Shown here one piece after another: positions 8,140 to 16,632 of a stretch of 64,000 nucleotides of DNA (positions within the stretch are counted from its first letter, which is position 1; every line of letters begins with the position of its first letter). The position numbers and the translations under genes were made by a program. The stretch is from Fodinibacter sp963811825 (GTDB lineage Bacteria; Actinomycetota; Actinomycetes; Actinomycetales; Dermatophilaceae). The stretch spans positions 62,001-126,000 of the forward strand of contig CAWESS010000023.1 in NCBI GenBank assembly GCA_963811825.1. The letters are read 5' to 3'. The notes beneath the pieces were generated by a model. That model was not told where the DNA came from, made no database searches, and worked only from the letters and a program-made list of their open reading frames with translations.

Positions 8140-9440
8140 GCCCGACCTTCACCTCGTTCGAGGTCCGCAACTACCGCATCTGGTTCGCCGGTGCCCTCGT
8201 GTCGAACATCGGCACCTGGATGGGCCGCGTCGGCCAGGACTGGCTCGTGCTCACGGTGCTCACGGCGGGCTCCGCGACCGCGCTCGGCGTCGTCACCGGG
8301 TTGCAGTTCCTCCCCTTCCTGCTCCTGGCCCCCTGGGCCGGGCTGATCGCCGACCGCTTCCCCAAGCGCCGCACCCTGCTGTTGACCCAGTCCATGCTGG
8401 CCGTCTCGAGCCTGCTGCTCGGGGTGCTCGCCGTCACCGGGCTGGCCGAGCTGTGGCACGTGTACGTCATCGCGCTGCTCCAGGGCATCACCACCGCGAT
8501 CGACAACCCCACCCGCCAGGCCTTCGTCTCCGAGATGGTGCCGAGCGACAAGCTCGCGAATGCCGTGTCGCTCAACTCCGCGTCCTTCAACCTCGGCAGG
8601 CTCATCGGGCCCGCCGTCGCCGGTCTCGTCATCGCGGCCTGGGGGACGGGGCAGGCCCTGCTGCTCAACACGGCGACCTTCGTGTTCGTCATCGTCGCCC
8701 TGCTGATGATGCGTGCCCAGGAGCTGGTACCGGCGCCGCTCGCGAGGGCGCGGGGCGGCATCCGGGAGGGTTTCCGGTACGTCCGCAACCGGGGCGACCT
8801 GCAGCTCGTCATGCTGCTCGTCTTCGTGCTGGGCACCTTCGGGATGAACTTCCAGATCACCATGGCCCTCATGGCGACGAAGGTCTTCGACAAGGGTGCG
8901 GGTGAGTTCGGGCTGCTCGGCTCGATCATGGCGATCGGTTCGCTCGCCGCCGCGCTGCGCTCGGCCGGACGCAAGGTCCCCCGGTTGCGCGTGCTGCTGG
9001 TCTCGCTGGCCGCGTTCACCGTGGCGGCGGCCGTCGCGGCGATGGCACCGACCTACTGGACCTTCGCCCTGGCCCTCATCCCGGTCGGGTTCGCCGCCCT
9101 CACCGCGCTGACGACCGCGAACGCGATGGTCCAGACCCGCGTCGCCCCGGAGATGCGCGGACGCGTCATGGCGCTGTACATGGCGATCTTCATGGGTGGC
9201 ACCCCGGCGGGTGCGCCGCTCATCGGCTGGATCTCGGAGGCGTTCGGCCCTCGCTGGACCATCGGCATCGGGGCCGTGGCGGTGGGCATCACGCTGCTCG
9301 GGGTGTCCGTGTGGCTCGCGAGGTCGCAGAATGTGCGCGTGAGCTACGAGTCGCAGCGTCGACCGCGGGTGCGGGTCGCCGTGAGCACGCTGCCGGCGCC
9401 CGAGCGGGCGCTCGCCCCCGTGCCGGAGCCGGCGCGATGA
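8136..9440 (+). CDS. MFS exporter (EntS/MFS_3 type)
   Basis: 434-aa permease with twelve helices. It carries the MFS_3 hallmarks SFEVRNYRIWFAGALVSNIGTW at the start, GLIADRFPKRR in loop 2-3 and NPTRQAFVSEMVP. Members export siderophores, drugs or other small molecules. GTG 8136 overlaps the MarR stop (GTGA) and its own stop overlaps a 28-codon gene (ATGA), making a three-gene coupled chain. The basic C-terminal tail (RRPRVRVAV...) is variable. Confidence 0.88.
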   Translation: MSPTFTSFEVRNYRIWFAGALVSNIGTWMGRVGQDWLVLTVLTAGSATALGVVTGLQFLPFLLLAPWAGLIADRFPKRRTLLLTQSMLAVSSLLLGVLAVTGLAELWHVYVIALLQGITTAIDNPTRQAFVSEMVPSDKLANAVSLNSASFNLGRLIGPAVAGLVIAAWGTGQALLLNTATFVFVIVALLMMRAQELVPAPLARARGGIREGFRYVRNRGDLQLVMLLVFVLGTFGMNFQITMALMATKVFDKGAGEFGLLGSIMAIGSLAAALRSAGRKVPRLRVLLVSLAAFTVAAAVAAMAPTYWTFALALIPVGFAALTALTTANAMVQTRVAPEMRGRVMALYMAIFMGGTPAGAPLIGWISEAFGPRWTIGIGAVAVGITLLGVSVWLARSQNVRVSYESQRRPRVRVAVSTLPAPERALAPVPEPAR

Positions 9441-9523
9441 CGCCGCTGTTCCGGCGCCGCATGACACTCGGCGTGCTCGGCATCCTCATCGCCGTGGCGG
9501 TCGTGTACACCCTCACCCGCTGA
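9437..9523 (+). CDS. 28-aa single-helix membrane micropeptide
   Basis: Starts ATGA over the stop of the MFS gene and encodes 28 residues: a basic N-terminus (MTPLFRRRM) then one hydrophobic helix (TLGVLGILIAVAVVYTL). Positive-inside layout and stop/start overlap make it a credible coupled gene. It may be a small regulator or subunit of the exporter; that is inference. It is too short to assign to a family. Confidence 0.55.
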   Translation: MTPLFRRRMTLGVLGILIAVAVVYTLTR

Positions 9524-9556
9524 TCTCCGGCGCCGAGGCAGGCATACGGTGAGGGT

Positions 9557-10960
9557 GTGGGGAACCCGCGAACCGCCCTGATCGACCGTGCCAGTGCCGA
9601 TGACGTGCTCCAGCTGGCGGTCGACCGGGGTGGGCGGGTGCCGATGGTCATCGGTGCCCTCCTCGTGTTCGACGGCGCGGCTCTCCCGGACCCGGATGCC
9701 GTGCGCTCCCTCGTGGTGGAGCGCGCCTCATCGGTCCTGCGCCTTCGGCAGCGGTTGGTTGGCGTGCCGCTCGGAGCAGGACGACCGGTGTGGGTGGGGG
9801 TGGGCGCGGATGCCGTGGCGGCGTGCGTCGACCGCGTGGTCGTGGAGACCGACGGGCAGCACGGCTCCGGTGTCAGCGACCCGACCGACCTGCGGCCGCT
9901 GCTCGACGCCCTCGCCGAACTGGCCCTGACCCGGATGCCGCTCAGCGGGCCCCTGTGGCGGGTTCGCCTCCTCGTGGCACCGAGTGGTGGCGTCGTGGCC
10001 CTGGCGCTGGTCGCCCACCACGTGCTCGCCGACGGCCTCGGTGGGCTCGCCGTGCTCGGTGCCCTGGCCGACGACGCCGGTCGGGCGGGTTCCGCAGGCG
10101 GGGACGTCCAGGAGGCACCGGCATCCCCCGAGCGGCCACCGACGCGGGGCGCCCTCGTCAAGGACGTCTGGCGCGCGCGCTGGGTCTCGGTCAGCGGACG
10201 CGCTCGAGCGGGTCACCACCGGCCGCCCGGCCGTCGGCTCGGTTCCGGTCTTCACGAGCTGGGCCTGCGCGGGCGCCCGCACCTCGCGGACCGGTGCAGC
10301 CTGCTCGGCGCCACGGGCAGCGCCCGCCGTGTCGAGCACGTGCGCGTCGACCTCGCTGCGCTGCGCACCGGCGCCCGGGCCCAAGGGGCCACGATCAACG
10401 ACGTCGTCGTCACCGCCGTGACCGGAGCCCTCGTCGCGCTCCTCGCCCGCCGCGGCGAGGTGGTCGACGAGCTCGTGGTGTCGATGCCCGTCTCCCGTCG
10501 CGCCCCGGGCGACGCGGGAGCGCTGGGCAACGAGACCGGGGTCGTCCCGGTTCGCGTGCCCGCGGTGCCCGAGCCCGCCCGCCGACTCGCTGCCGTCCTG
10601 GCGGTTCGTGCGCGGGTGCGCGCCCCCGGCCGGGGCAGCTCGGCGGCAGTGCTCACCCCGGCCTTCCGGGCGCTCGCGGGCATCGGGGCGTTCCAGGTGT
10701 TCATCGACCACCAGCGGCTGGTGCACACCTTCGTGACCAACGTCCGAGGGCCGGCTGACCGGCTGGCCATCGCCGGCTGTGAGGTGGGCGTCGTCGTGCC
10801 GGTCGCCCTCAACCCGGGCAACGTCGCCGTGTCCGTCGACGTGCTCTCGTACGCGGGAGTGCTCGGTGTCACCCTCGTGTGCGACCCCGTGCTGGTGCCC
10901 GAGTCGGCATGGCTGGCCGATCGCGTCGCAGCCGAGCTGGCGGCGTTCTGCACGACCTGA
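9557..10960 (+). CDS. WS/DGAT-type acyltransferase (wax ester synthase-like)
   Basis: 467-aa acyl-CoA:alcohol/diacylglycerol acyltransferase, the family that makes wax esters and triacylglycerol. The active-site motif HHxxxDG is present as HHVLADG (about residues 152-158); the C-terminal domain has GATINDVVVTAVTGAL, ALGNETGVVPVRVP and a VTNVRGP motif. The linker between the domains is degenerate but stays in frame. GTG 9557 lies 6 bases after TACGGT, so translation is probably leaderless. The acyl acceptor cannot be predicted. Confidence 0.85.
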   Translation: MGNPRTALIDRASADDVLQLAVDRGGRVPMVIGALLVFDGAALPDPDAVRSLVVERASSVLRLRQRLVGVPLGAGRPVWVGVGADAVAACVDRVVVETDGQHGSGVSDPTDLRPLLDALAELALTRMPLSGPLWRVRLLVAPSGGVVALALVAHHVLADGLGGLAVLGALADDAGRAGSAGGDVQEAPASPERPPTRGALVKDVWRARWVSVSGRARAGHHRPPGRRLGSGLHELGLRGRPHLADRCSLLGATGSARRVEHVRVDLAALRTGARAQGATINDVVVTAVTGALVALLARRGEVVDELVVSMPVSRRAPGDAGALGNETGVVPVRVPAVPEPARRLAAVLAVRARVRAPGRGSSAAVLTPAFRALAGIGAFQVFIDHQRLVHTFVTNVRGPADRLAIAGCEVGVVVPVALNPGNVAVSVDVLSYAGVLGVTLVCDPVLVPESAWLADRVAAELAAFCTT

Positions 10961-11029
10961 CTTCGTGCGACCTACCTACCGTTTTCCGGCCGTGTGACCG
11001 GCAGAACGGTAGGTAGGTCGCACGAAGTC
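10959..11029. terminator. Perfect 25-bp inverted repeat between convergent genes
   Basis: Left arm 10959-10983, right arm 11005-11029, 25 bp each without mismatch and rich in CCTACCTACC / GGTAGGTAGG; the 21-base loop contains CCGG...CCGG. The left arm starts inside the stop codon of the acyltransferase and the right arm ends about 20 bases before the stop of serC. It should work as a two-way terminator. Confidence 0.75.
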
Positions 11030-11049
11030 GGGTTGGGGGTGGCGCGCGG

Positions 11050-12177
11050 TCAGGCGAGGCGGTCGACCACGTGCTCGATGCAGGTGATCAGCTTGCTGAC
11101 GTCGTCGGGCTCCACGGCGGGGAAGCAGGCCACGCGCAGCTGGTTGCGGCCGAGCTTGCGGTAGGGCTCGACGTCGACGACCCCGTGGGCGCGCAGCGTC
11201 TTCGCGATGGCGGCCGCGTCGATGGTGTCGTCGAAGTCGATCGTGGCGACGACCTGCGAGCGGTTCGCCGGGTCACTGACGTACGGCGCGGCATACGGGC
11301 TCGCGTCGGCCCAGTCGTAGAGCCGGCCGGAGGAGTCCTTGGTGCGGGCGGTCGCCCAGTCCAGGCCGCCCTGGCCGTTGAGCCACTGCACCTGGTTCGC
11401 GAGCATCGCCAGGGTCGCCAGCGCCGGGGTGTTGTAGGTCTGCTCGAGGCGGCTGTTGCTGATCGCGGTCGGGAGGCTGAAGAAGTCGGGGACCCAGCGG
11501 CCGGATGCCGTGATCTCCTCCACCCGCGCGAGGGCGGCGGGGGAGAACAGGGCCAGCCACAGGCCACCGTCGGAGCCGAACGACTTCTGCGGGGCGAAGT
11601 AGTAGACGTCGCTCTGGGCGACGTCGACGGGGAGCCCACCGGCGCCCGAGGTGGCGTCGATGAGGACGAGGGCGTCGGCATCCGCGCCCTCGACCCGGTG
11701 CACCGGGGCCATGACACCGGTGCTCGTCTCGTTGTGTGCCCACGCGTAGACGTCGATGCCGGCCTCCGCGCGGGGCTCGGGGCGGGTGCCCGGCTCGCTG
11801 GAGATGACGGTCGGGTCACCGAGGAACGGGGCGTTCTTCGTCACGGTCGCGAACTTGCTCGAGAACTCACCGAAGGTGAGGTGCTGCGCCCGGTCGCGCA
11901 CGAGGCCGAAGGCGGCGATGTCCCAGAACGCGGTGGCTCCACCGTTGCCGAGCACGACCTCGTAACCGTCGGGCAGGGAGAAGAAGTCGTGCAGGCCCGA
12001 ACGGACCTGGGCCACGATGTCGCGCACCGGCGCCTGGCGGTGCGAGGTGCCCATGACCGTGCGGGCGATCGTGGTGAGGGCCTCGACCTGGGCCGGGCGG
12101 ACCTTGGACGGGCCGGAACCGAACCGCCCGTCGGTGGGCAGGAGGTCGGCGGGGATGGTGATCTGGGCGTCGCTCAC
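11050..12177 (-). CDS. serC: Phosphoserine aminotransferase
   Basis: 375-aa PLP-dependent enzyme that converts 3-phosphohydroxypyruvate and glutamate to phosphoserine in serine synthesis. It is of the actinobacterial SerC type, with the start motif LLPTDGRFGSGPSKVRPAQ, FFSLPDGYEVVLGNGGATAFWDI, and the PLP-binding Lys in YYFAPQKSFGSDGG (about residue 199). GTG 12177 has GGAGAA about 8 bases upstream. It lies downstream of the citrate synthase gene on the same strand, about 190 bases away, likely as a separate unit. Confidence 0.93.
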   Translation of the reverse strand: MSDAQITIPADLLPTDGRFGSGPSKVRPAQVEALTTIARTVMGTSHRQAPVRDIVAQVRSGLHDFFSLPDGYEVVLGNGGATAFWDIAAFGLVRDRAQHLTFGEFSSKFATVTKNAPFLGDPTVISSEPGTRPEPRAEAGIDVYAWAHNETSTGVMAPVHRVEGADADALVLIDATSGAGGLPVDVAQSDVYYFAPQKSFGSDGGLWLALFSPAALARVEEITASGRWVPDFFSLPTAISNSRLEQTYNTPALATLAMLANQVQWLNGQGGLDWATARTKDSSGRLYDWADASPYAAPYVSDPANRSQVVATIDFDDTIDAAAIAKTLRAHGVVDVEPYRKLGRNQLRVACFPAVEPDDVSKLITCIEHVVDRLA

Positions 12178-12370
12178 GAGGGTTCTCCGGGGTCGGCGTG
12201 GGTGGTGTCGTGGATGCGGTCGTCCGCCCGGGCAGGGGCGGACGGTGACCGCGGGCCGACGTCGTCGGCGACCCGTGACCGGCATCCATCCTCACGCACG
12301 ATGCCCGGATGCCGGACGTGAGTTCCAGCACGTGGAACCGCGCGCGGTGCTCGGGTGCGGGCGGGACGGC

Positions 12371-13519
12371 TCAGCGGGTGGGGTCGAACCCGACGACGTC
12401 CTCGATCGGGCGCGGGCCCGGACCGACGTAGCGCGAGCTGGGGCGGATGAGCCGCCCGGTGCGCTTCTGCTCCAGGACGTGCGCCGACCAGCCGGCGGTG
12501 CGGGCCGCCACGAACAGCGGGGTCATCATCGAGCCGGGGACGTCGGCGAAGTCGAGCAGCACGGCCGCCCAGTAGTCGACGTTGGTCTCCATGCGGCGCT
12601 CGGGGTAGCGCTCGGCGAGCTCGGCGATGGCCGCCTTCTCGAGCTCGAGGGCCACCTCGTAGCGGGGGGCACCCAGGCGCAGGCAGGTGTCGCGCAGGAC
12701 CGCGGCGCGCGGGTCGTACGCGCGGTACACCCGGTGCCCGAAGCCCATGAGGCGCTCCTTGCGGTCGAGCACCTCCTTGACGTAGCGACGTGCGTCGCCC
12801 ATCTGCTCCACGCCCTCGATCATGTGCTGGGCCCGGCTCGGGGCCCCGCCGTGGAGGGGGCCCGAGAGGGCGCCGATCGCGCCCGAGAGGCACGCCGCGG
12901 CATCCGCACCGGTCGAGGCGATGACGCGGGCGGTGAACGTCGACGCGTTCATGCCGTGCTCGGCTGCGGAGATGAAGTAGGAGTCGATGGCCTCGACGTG
13001 CTTGGGGTCGGGCTCGCCGCGCCAGCGGATCATGAAGCGCTCGGCGATCGTCCGGCCCTTGTCGACCTCGCTCTGCGGCACCATCGGGGTGGACTGGCCG
13101 TGCGCCGACTGGCCGATGAACGAGATCGCCATGACCGACGCCCGGGCGAGGTTGTCGCGCACCTCGGCGTCGTCGATGTCGAGCAGCGGCTTGAAGCCCC
13201 ACACCGGGGCGAGCTGGGCCAGCGCCGACTGCACGTCGACCCGGATGTCACCCGTGTGCACCGGCAGCGGGAACGGCTCGGCCGGCGGCAGGCCCGGGTC
13301 GAACTCGTTGTCGACGAGCAGCCCCCACACCTGGCCGAAGGAGACCCGGCCGACGAGGTCCTTCAGGTCGACGCCGCGGTACCGCAGCGCGCCACCCTCC
13401 TTGTCGGGTTCGGCGATCTCGGACTCGAAGGCGACGACGCCCTCGAGCCCGGGCCGGAAGTCCGGGTCGCTCGCGGTGCTGGCCGCTGCGGAGGAAGCGG
13501 TGGGTGCTGCTGTGCTCAT
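12371..13519 (-). CDS. Citrate synthase
   Basis: 382 aa; condenses oxaloacetate and acetyl-CoA. The short form resembles Gram-positive and 2-methylcitrate-type enzymes. The substrate His lies in GPLHGGAPSR, a second His in GFGHRVYRAYDPRA and the catalytic Asp in FADVPGSMMTPLF. A Ser/Ala-rich N-terminal tail precedes the core. I chose ATG 13519; TTG 13531 is an in-frame alternative. The ATG is the inner edge of a perfect palindrome (13518-13532). Discrimination from 2-methylcitrate synthase is not possible by eye. Confidence 0.9.
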   Translation of the reverse strand: MSTAAPTASSAAASTASDPDFRPGLEGVVAFESEIAEPDKEGGALRYRGVDLKDLVGRVSFGQVWGLLVDNEFDPGLPPAEPFPLPVHTGDIRVDVQSALAQLAPVWGFKPLLDIDDAEVRDNLARASVMAISFIGQSAHGQSTPMVPQSEVDKGRTIAERFMIRWRGEPDPKHVEAIDSYFISAAEHGMNASTFTARVIASTGADAAACLSGAIGALSGPLHGGAPSRAQHMIEGVEQMGDARRYVKEVLDRKERLMGFGHRVYRAYDPRAAVLRDTCLRLGAPRYEVALELEKAAIAELAERYPERRMETNVDYWAAVLLDFADVPGSMMTPLFVAARTAGWSAHVLEQKRTGRLIRPSSRYVGPGPRPIEDVVGFDPTR

Positions 13520-13532
13520 TGGGGTCCCCAAT
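13518..13532. promoter_or_regulatory. 15-bp perfect palindrome over the citrate synthase start
   Basis: ATTGGGG-T-CCCCAAT, 7-bp arms around one base, covering the initiator ATG. It could be an operator or a small hairpin that hides the start codon; no ribosome-binding site is otherwise visible. Confidence 0.4.
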
Positions 13533-13579
13533 CGGTTGCTCGGCGCCTTTGTCGGGCGGCCCCATTGTGCACGCCGGTG

Positions 13580-14572
13580 TCAGCTGGTCCCAGTGGTCGT
13601 CCCGTTGGTGGACGTTCTGCGGTCGCGCACGGCCATGCCCGGGCCGCCGATGTCGCGCAGCTCGAACAGGTCGGTGGCCTCGAGCAGCTTGCTCAGCTTG
13701 GCGTAGCCGTAGTTGCGCGGGTCGAACGAGCTCTGGTTCGAGATCCGCTGCCCGACGGTGCCGACCCGGGCCCAGCCCTCGTCGTCGGCGGCCCCCTCCA
13801 CGGTGCGCCGCAGGAGCGCGACGAGCTTGGCGTCGCTGCGCAGCTGGTTGCGGGTGAGGCGTGCGGGCGTGTCGGAAGAGGTGGCCTTGGGGGCCGCGGC
13901 CTTGGCGGCCGCTGCCTGGGTGGCCGCCTTCTTTCGGGCGGTCGTCTTCTTCGCCGGCGGCGCAGCGGATGCCGTGTCGGCGTCGGTCGCGCCGGGGCTC
14001 GCCGTGCTCGCCGTGCTCGTCACCGTGGCGGTGGCCCGACGACGCCGCGTCACGGCGGGTGCCGGCTCGTCCGCGACCGGTGCCACGGCATCCGGGGTGA
14101 GGGCTTCGGGGGCCACGGCATCCGGCAGGGCGGTGGGCGGGGCGAGGCGGTTGAGCACGAGGAAGCGGGTGCACGCGCTCTGGAACGGCAGCGGGGTCTT
14201 GGCGTCACCGAAGCCGTAGACCCGGGCCCCGTGCTCGCGCAGGTGCATCACGAGGGGGGTGAAGTCGGCGTCGGAGGAGACGAGCGCGAACGCGTCGGGA
14301 CGCTGGGTGTTGAGGATGTGGACGGCGTCGACGGCCAGGGCGATGTCGCTGGCGTTCTTGCCCTTGCTGACGTCGAACTGCTGCACCGGGCGGATCGCGT
14401 TCTCGTGCAGCACCTCCTGCCAGGACTTCAGGCCGGTCTTGGTCCAGTTGCCGTACGCGCGCCGGATGTTGGTCTCACCGAGGCCGGACAGCTCGTCGAG
14501 GATCACGTCGATCCGCGCGGCGGTGGCGTTGTCGGAGTCGATGAGCAGGGCGATCTGGGCCGGCTTGTCCAT
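13580..14572 (-). CDS. NYN-domain protein with C-terminal OST-HTH/LOTUS domain
   Basis: 330 aa. Residues 1-150 form a NYN (PIN-like nuclease) domain: LLIDSDNATA, YGNWTKTGLKSW, GKNASDIALAVDAV and LVSSDADFTPLV carry the acidic metal-binding residues. A low-complexity Ala/Thr/Lys-rich linker (about 155-235, with KKTTARKKAATQ) follows. The last 90 residues (WARVGTVGQRI ... RNYGYAKLSKLLEATDLFEL) match the RNA-binding OST-HTH fold. This architecture suggests an RNase or RNA-binding factor. TAGGGT-N6-ATG points to a leaderless mRNA. Confidence 0.85.
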   Translation of the reverse strand: MDKPAQIALLIDSDNATAARIDVILDELSGLGETNIRRAYGNWTKTGLKSWQEVLHENAIRPVQQFDVSKGKNASDIALAVDAVHILNTQRPDAFALVSSDADFTPLVMHLREHGARVYGFGDAKTPLPFQSACTRFLVLNRLAPPTALPDAVAPEALTPDAVAPVADEPAPAVTRRRRATATVTSTASTASPGATDADTASAAPPAKKTTARKKAATQAAAAKAAAPKATSSDTPARLTRNQLRSDAKLVALLRRTVEGAADDEGWARVGTVGQRISNQSSFDPRNYGYAKLSKLLEATDLFELRDIGGPGMAVRDRRTSTNGTTTGTS

Positions 14573-14627
14573 GGTCGGACCCTATGCCCGCCGCGTGGAC
14601 GAGGGCGCCGTCAGGCATGATCGGGCG

Positions 14628-15908
14628 GTGCTGCGTTCCCACCTGCCGGACCTCACACCGCTGCGGGAGAACGCGGCCTACCGGCGCCTGTATGCCGGGT
14701 TCACCCTGTCCAACGTCGGCTCCCAGATGGCGGTCGTCGCCATCGGCCTGCAGGTCTACGACATCACCGGGTCGACGGCCTCGGTCGGGCTCGTGGGGTT
14801 CTTCGCGCTCGTGCCGCTCGTCGTCATGGGGCTGTACGGGGGTTCGCTGTCCGACCACCACGACCGGCGCACGGTGGCGCTCGTGGCCAACATCGTCGCG
14901 TGGCTCACCTCGATCGTGTGCGCGGCGCAGGCCTGGCTCGGCAACGACAACGTCTGGGTGCTCTACGCCATCGTCGCGGTCTGGAACGGGGCGTTCGGGG
15001 TCAGCTCGCCGGCACGCACGAGCATCTACCCGCGGATCCTGCCGCGCGAGCAGCTGCCGGCCGCCAACGCCCTCGGGGTCTTCGCGATGTCCACGGCGAT
15101 GATGGTCGGGCCGCTCATGGCCGGCCTGCTCGTGGACTGGGGCGGCTTCCGCACGGCCTACACGGTCGATGCGCTCATCACGATGGCTGCCCTGTGGGGC
15201 CTGTGGCGGCTGCAGCCACTGCCGCCAGAGCCGCACACCGAGGGTGGGGCGACGCGGGCCGGGTTCGCCTCGGTCGTCGACGGGTTCCGCTTCCTGCGGA
15301 CCGCACCGAACGTGCGGATGACGTTCGTGGCCGACATCGCGGCGATGCTGCTCGCGCAGCCGCGTGTCATCTTCCCGGCGGTGGGCGCCGTGATCCTCGG
15401 GGGCGGGGCACGCACCGTGGGCTACCTGTACGCCGCGACCGCCGTGGGCGCGGTGCTCGCCACGCTGGTCTCCGGGCGGCTCGGGTCGGTGCGCCACCAG
15501 GGCGCGGCGATCATGATCAGCATCGTCGGGTGGGGCATCGGCATCATGGGACTCGGGGTCGCGCTGCTCGGGGCCGGCGAGTGGCTGACGCTCGAGCAGG
15601 CGCTCTGGGGGTCGCTGTTCGCCATGGCCTTCGCGGGCGGTGCGGATGCCGTGAGCGCGGTCTTTCGCACGACGATCCTCCAGTCGGCGGCCCCTGACCG
15701 GATGCGCGGGAGGCTGCAGGGGGTGTTCATCGTCGTCGTCGCGGGTGGGCCCCGCCTCGGGGAGATGCTCGGTGGGGTGGTCGCCGAGCGGATCGGGGAG
15801 GGCTGGATGGCGGTGTGGGGTGGTTTCGCCTGCCTCGTGGCGATCGGGGTGTTGTCGCTGCGGCACCGCCACTTCCTGCGGTACGACGCCCGCCACCCGA
15901 CCCCCTGA
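14628..15908 (+). CDS. MFS transporter (MFS_3 type)
   Basis: 426-aa permease of the same branch as the one at 8136: TPLRENAAYRRLYAGFTLSNVGSQM at the start, GSLSDHHDRR in loop 2-3, VSSPARTSIYPRILP. Twelve hydrophobic helices are visible. GTG 14628 lies 6 bases after CATGAT, suggesting a leaderless start; GTG 14595 is an in-frame alternative. The gene diverges from the NYN gene and lies 31 bases before pdxH. Substrate unknown. Confidence 0.86.
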   Translation: MLRSHLPDLTPLRENAAYRRLYAGFTLSNVGSQMAVVAIGLQVYDITGSTASVGLVGFFALVPLVVMGLYGGSLSDHHDRRTVALVANIVAWLTSIVCAAQAWLGNDNVWVLYAIVAVWNGAFGVSSPARTSIYPRILPREQLPAANALGVFAMSTAMMVGPLMAGLLVDWGGFRTAYTVDALITMAALWGLWRLQPLPPEPHTEGGATRAGFASVVDGFRFLRTAPNVRMTFVADIAAMLLAQPRVIFPAVGAVILGGGARTVGYLYAATAVGAVLATLVSGRLGSVRHQGAAIMISIVGWGIGIMGLGVALLGAGEWLTLEQALWGSLFAMAFAGGADAVSAVFRTTILQSAAPDRMRGRLQGVFIVVVAGGPRLGEMLGGVVAERIGEGWMAVWGGFACLVAIGVLSLRHRHFLRYDARHPTP

Positions 15909-15939
15909 CGGCGCGGACGGGCGGCATACGATCGGCAGC

Positions 15940-16617
15940 ATGAGTGACGCCCGCTTCGACTACGACGGTGACGGCCTGGCCGAGGAGCAGCTGCTCGCGA
16001 CGCCCTACGCCCAGGCACGCCGGTGGGTCGACGAGGCCGTGGCGCGTTCGCAGGTCGAGCGCGACGTGTTCGAGCCGCTGGCCGTCTCGGTGGCCACCGT
16101 GGATGCCGCTGGCGTGCCGAACGTACGCACCGTGCTCATGCGCTTCCTCGACGAACGCGGACCCGGTTTCGTCACGGCACTGACCTCGGCCAAGGGGCGC
16201 GAGATCGCGGCGAACCCGGTGATGGCCGTGGCGCTGACGTGGCCGGCGATGTACCGCGCCATCCGTTTCCGGGGGCGGGCCGTGGTGGTCGACCGCGCCG
16301 AGGTGCTCGAGTACTGGCAGTCCCGGCCGTGGGCGTCGCGCATCTCGGCGTGGACCTCGCAGCAGTCCGAGCCGGTGGGATCGCGCGCCGACCTCGAGGC
16401 GGCCTATGCCCGGCGGGCTGCCGAGTTCCCCGACACCGGGAGCGAGGACGACGTGCCCGTGCCCGACTTCTGGGGCGGCTACCGGGTGGTCCCCGACGAG
16501 GTCGAGTTCTGGGCCGGACGGCGCAACCGGCTGCACGACCGGCTCGTGTTCACCCGGGTCGGTGACGGCGACCTCGGCGACGCCACCTCGTGGAAGGTCG
16601 CGCGCCGCCAGCCCTGA
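15940..16617 (+). CDS. pdxH: Pyridoxamine 5'-phosphate oxidase
   Basis: 225-aa FMN enzyme that makes pyridoxal 5'-phosphate. Seen are VPNVRTVLMRF (FMN/phosphate contacts), the SAKGREIAANP segment, SQQSEPV and the C-terminal signature GYRVVPDEVEFWAGRRNRLHDRLVFTR. The start ATG follows TACGAT-N7, a likely leaderless promoter. Confidence 0.92.
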   Translation: MSDARFDYDGDGLAEEQLLATPYAQARRWVDEAVARSQVERDVFEPLAVSVATVDAAGVPNVRTVLMRFLDERGPGFVTALTSAKGREIAANPVMAVALTWPAMYRAIRFRGRAVVVDRAEVLEYWQSRPWASRISAWTSQQSEPVGSRADLEAAYARRAAEFPDTGSEDDVPVPDFWGGYRVVPDEVEFWAGRRNRLHDRLVFTRVGDGDLGDATSWKVARRQP

Positions 16618-16632
16618 CCCTTCACTGCCGGG

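Noticed and set aside
7617..9467. 616-codon minus-strand frame opposite the MarR-MFS operon
   Set aside because: It mirrors well-supported genes and has the charged, repetitive composition of antisense frames in GC-rich DNA.
12017..14620. 867-codon plus-strand frame opposite serC, citrate synthase and the NYN gene
   Set aside because: It crosses three real genes, has no family motif and no ribosome-binding site.
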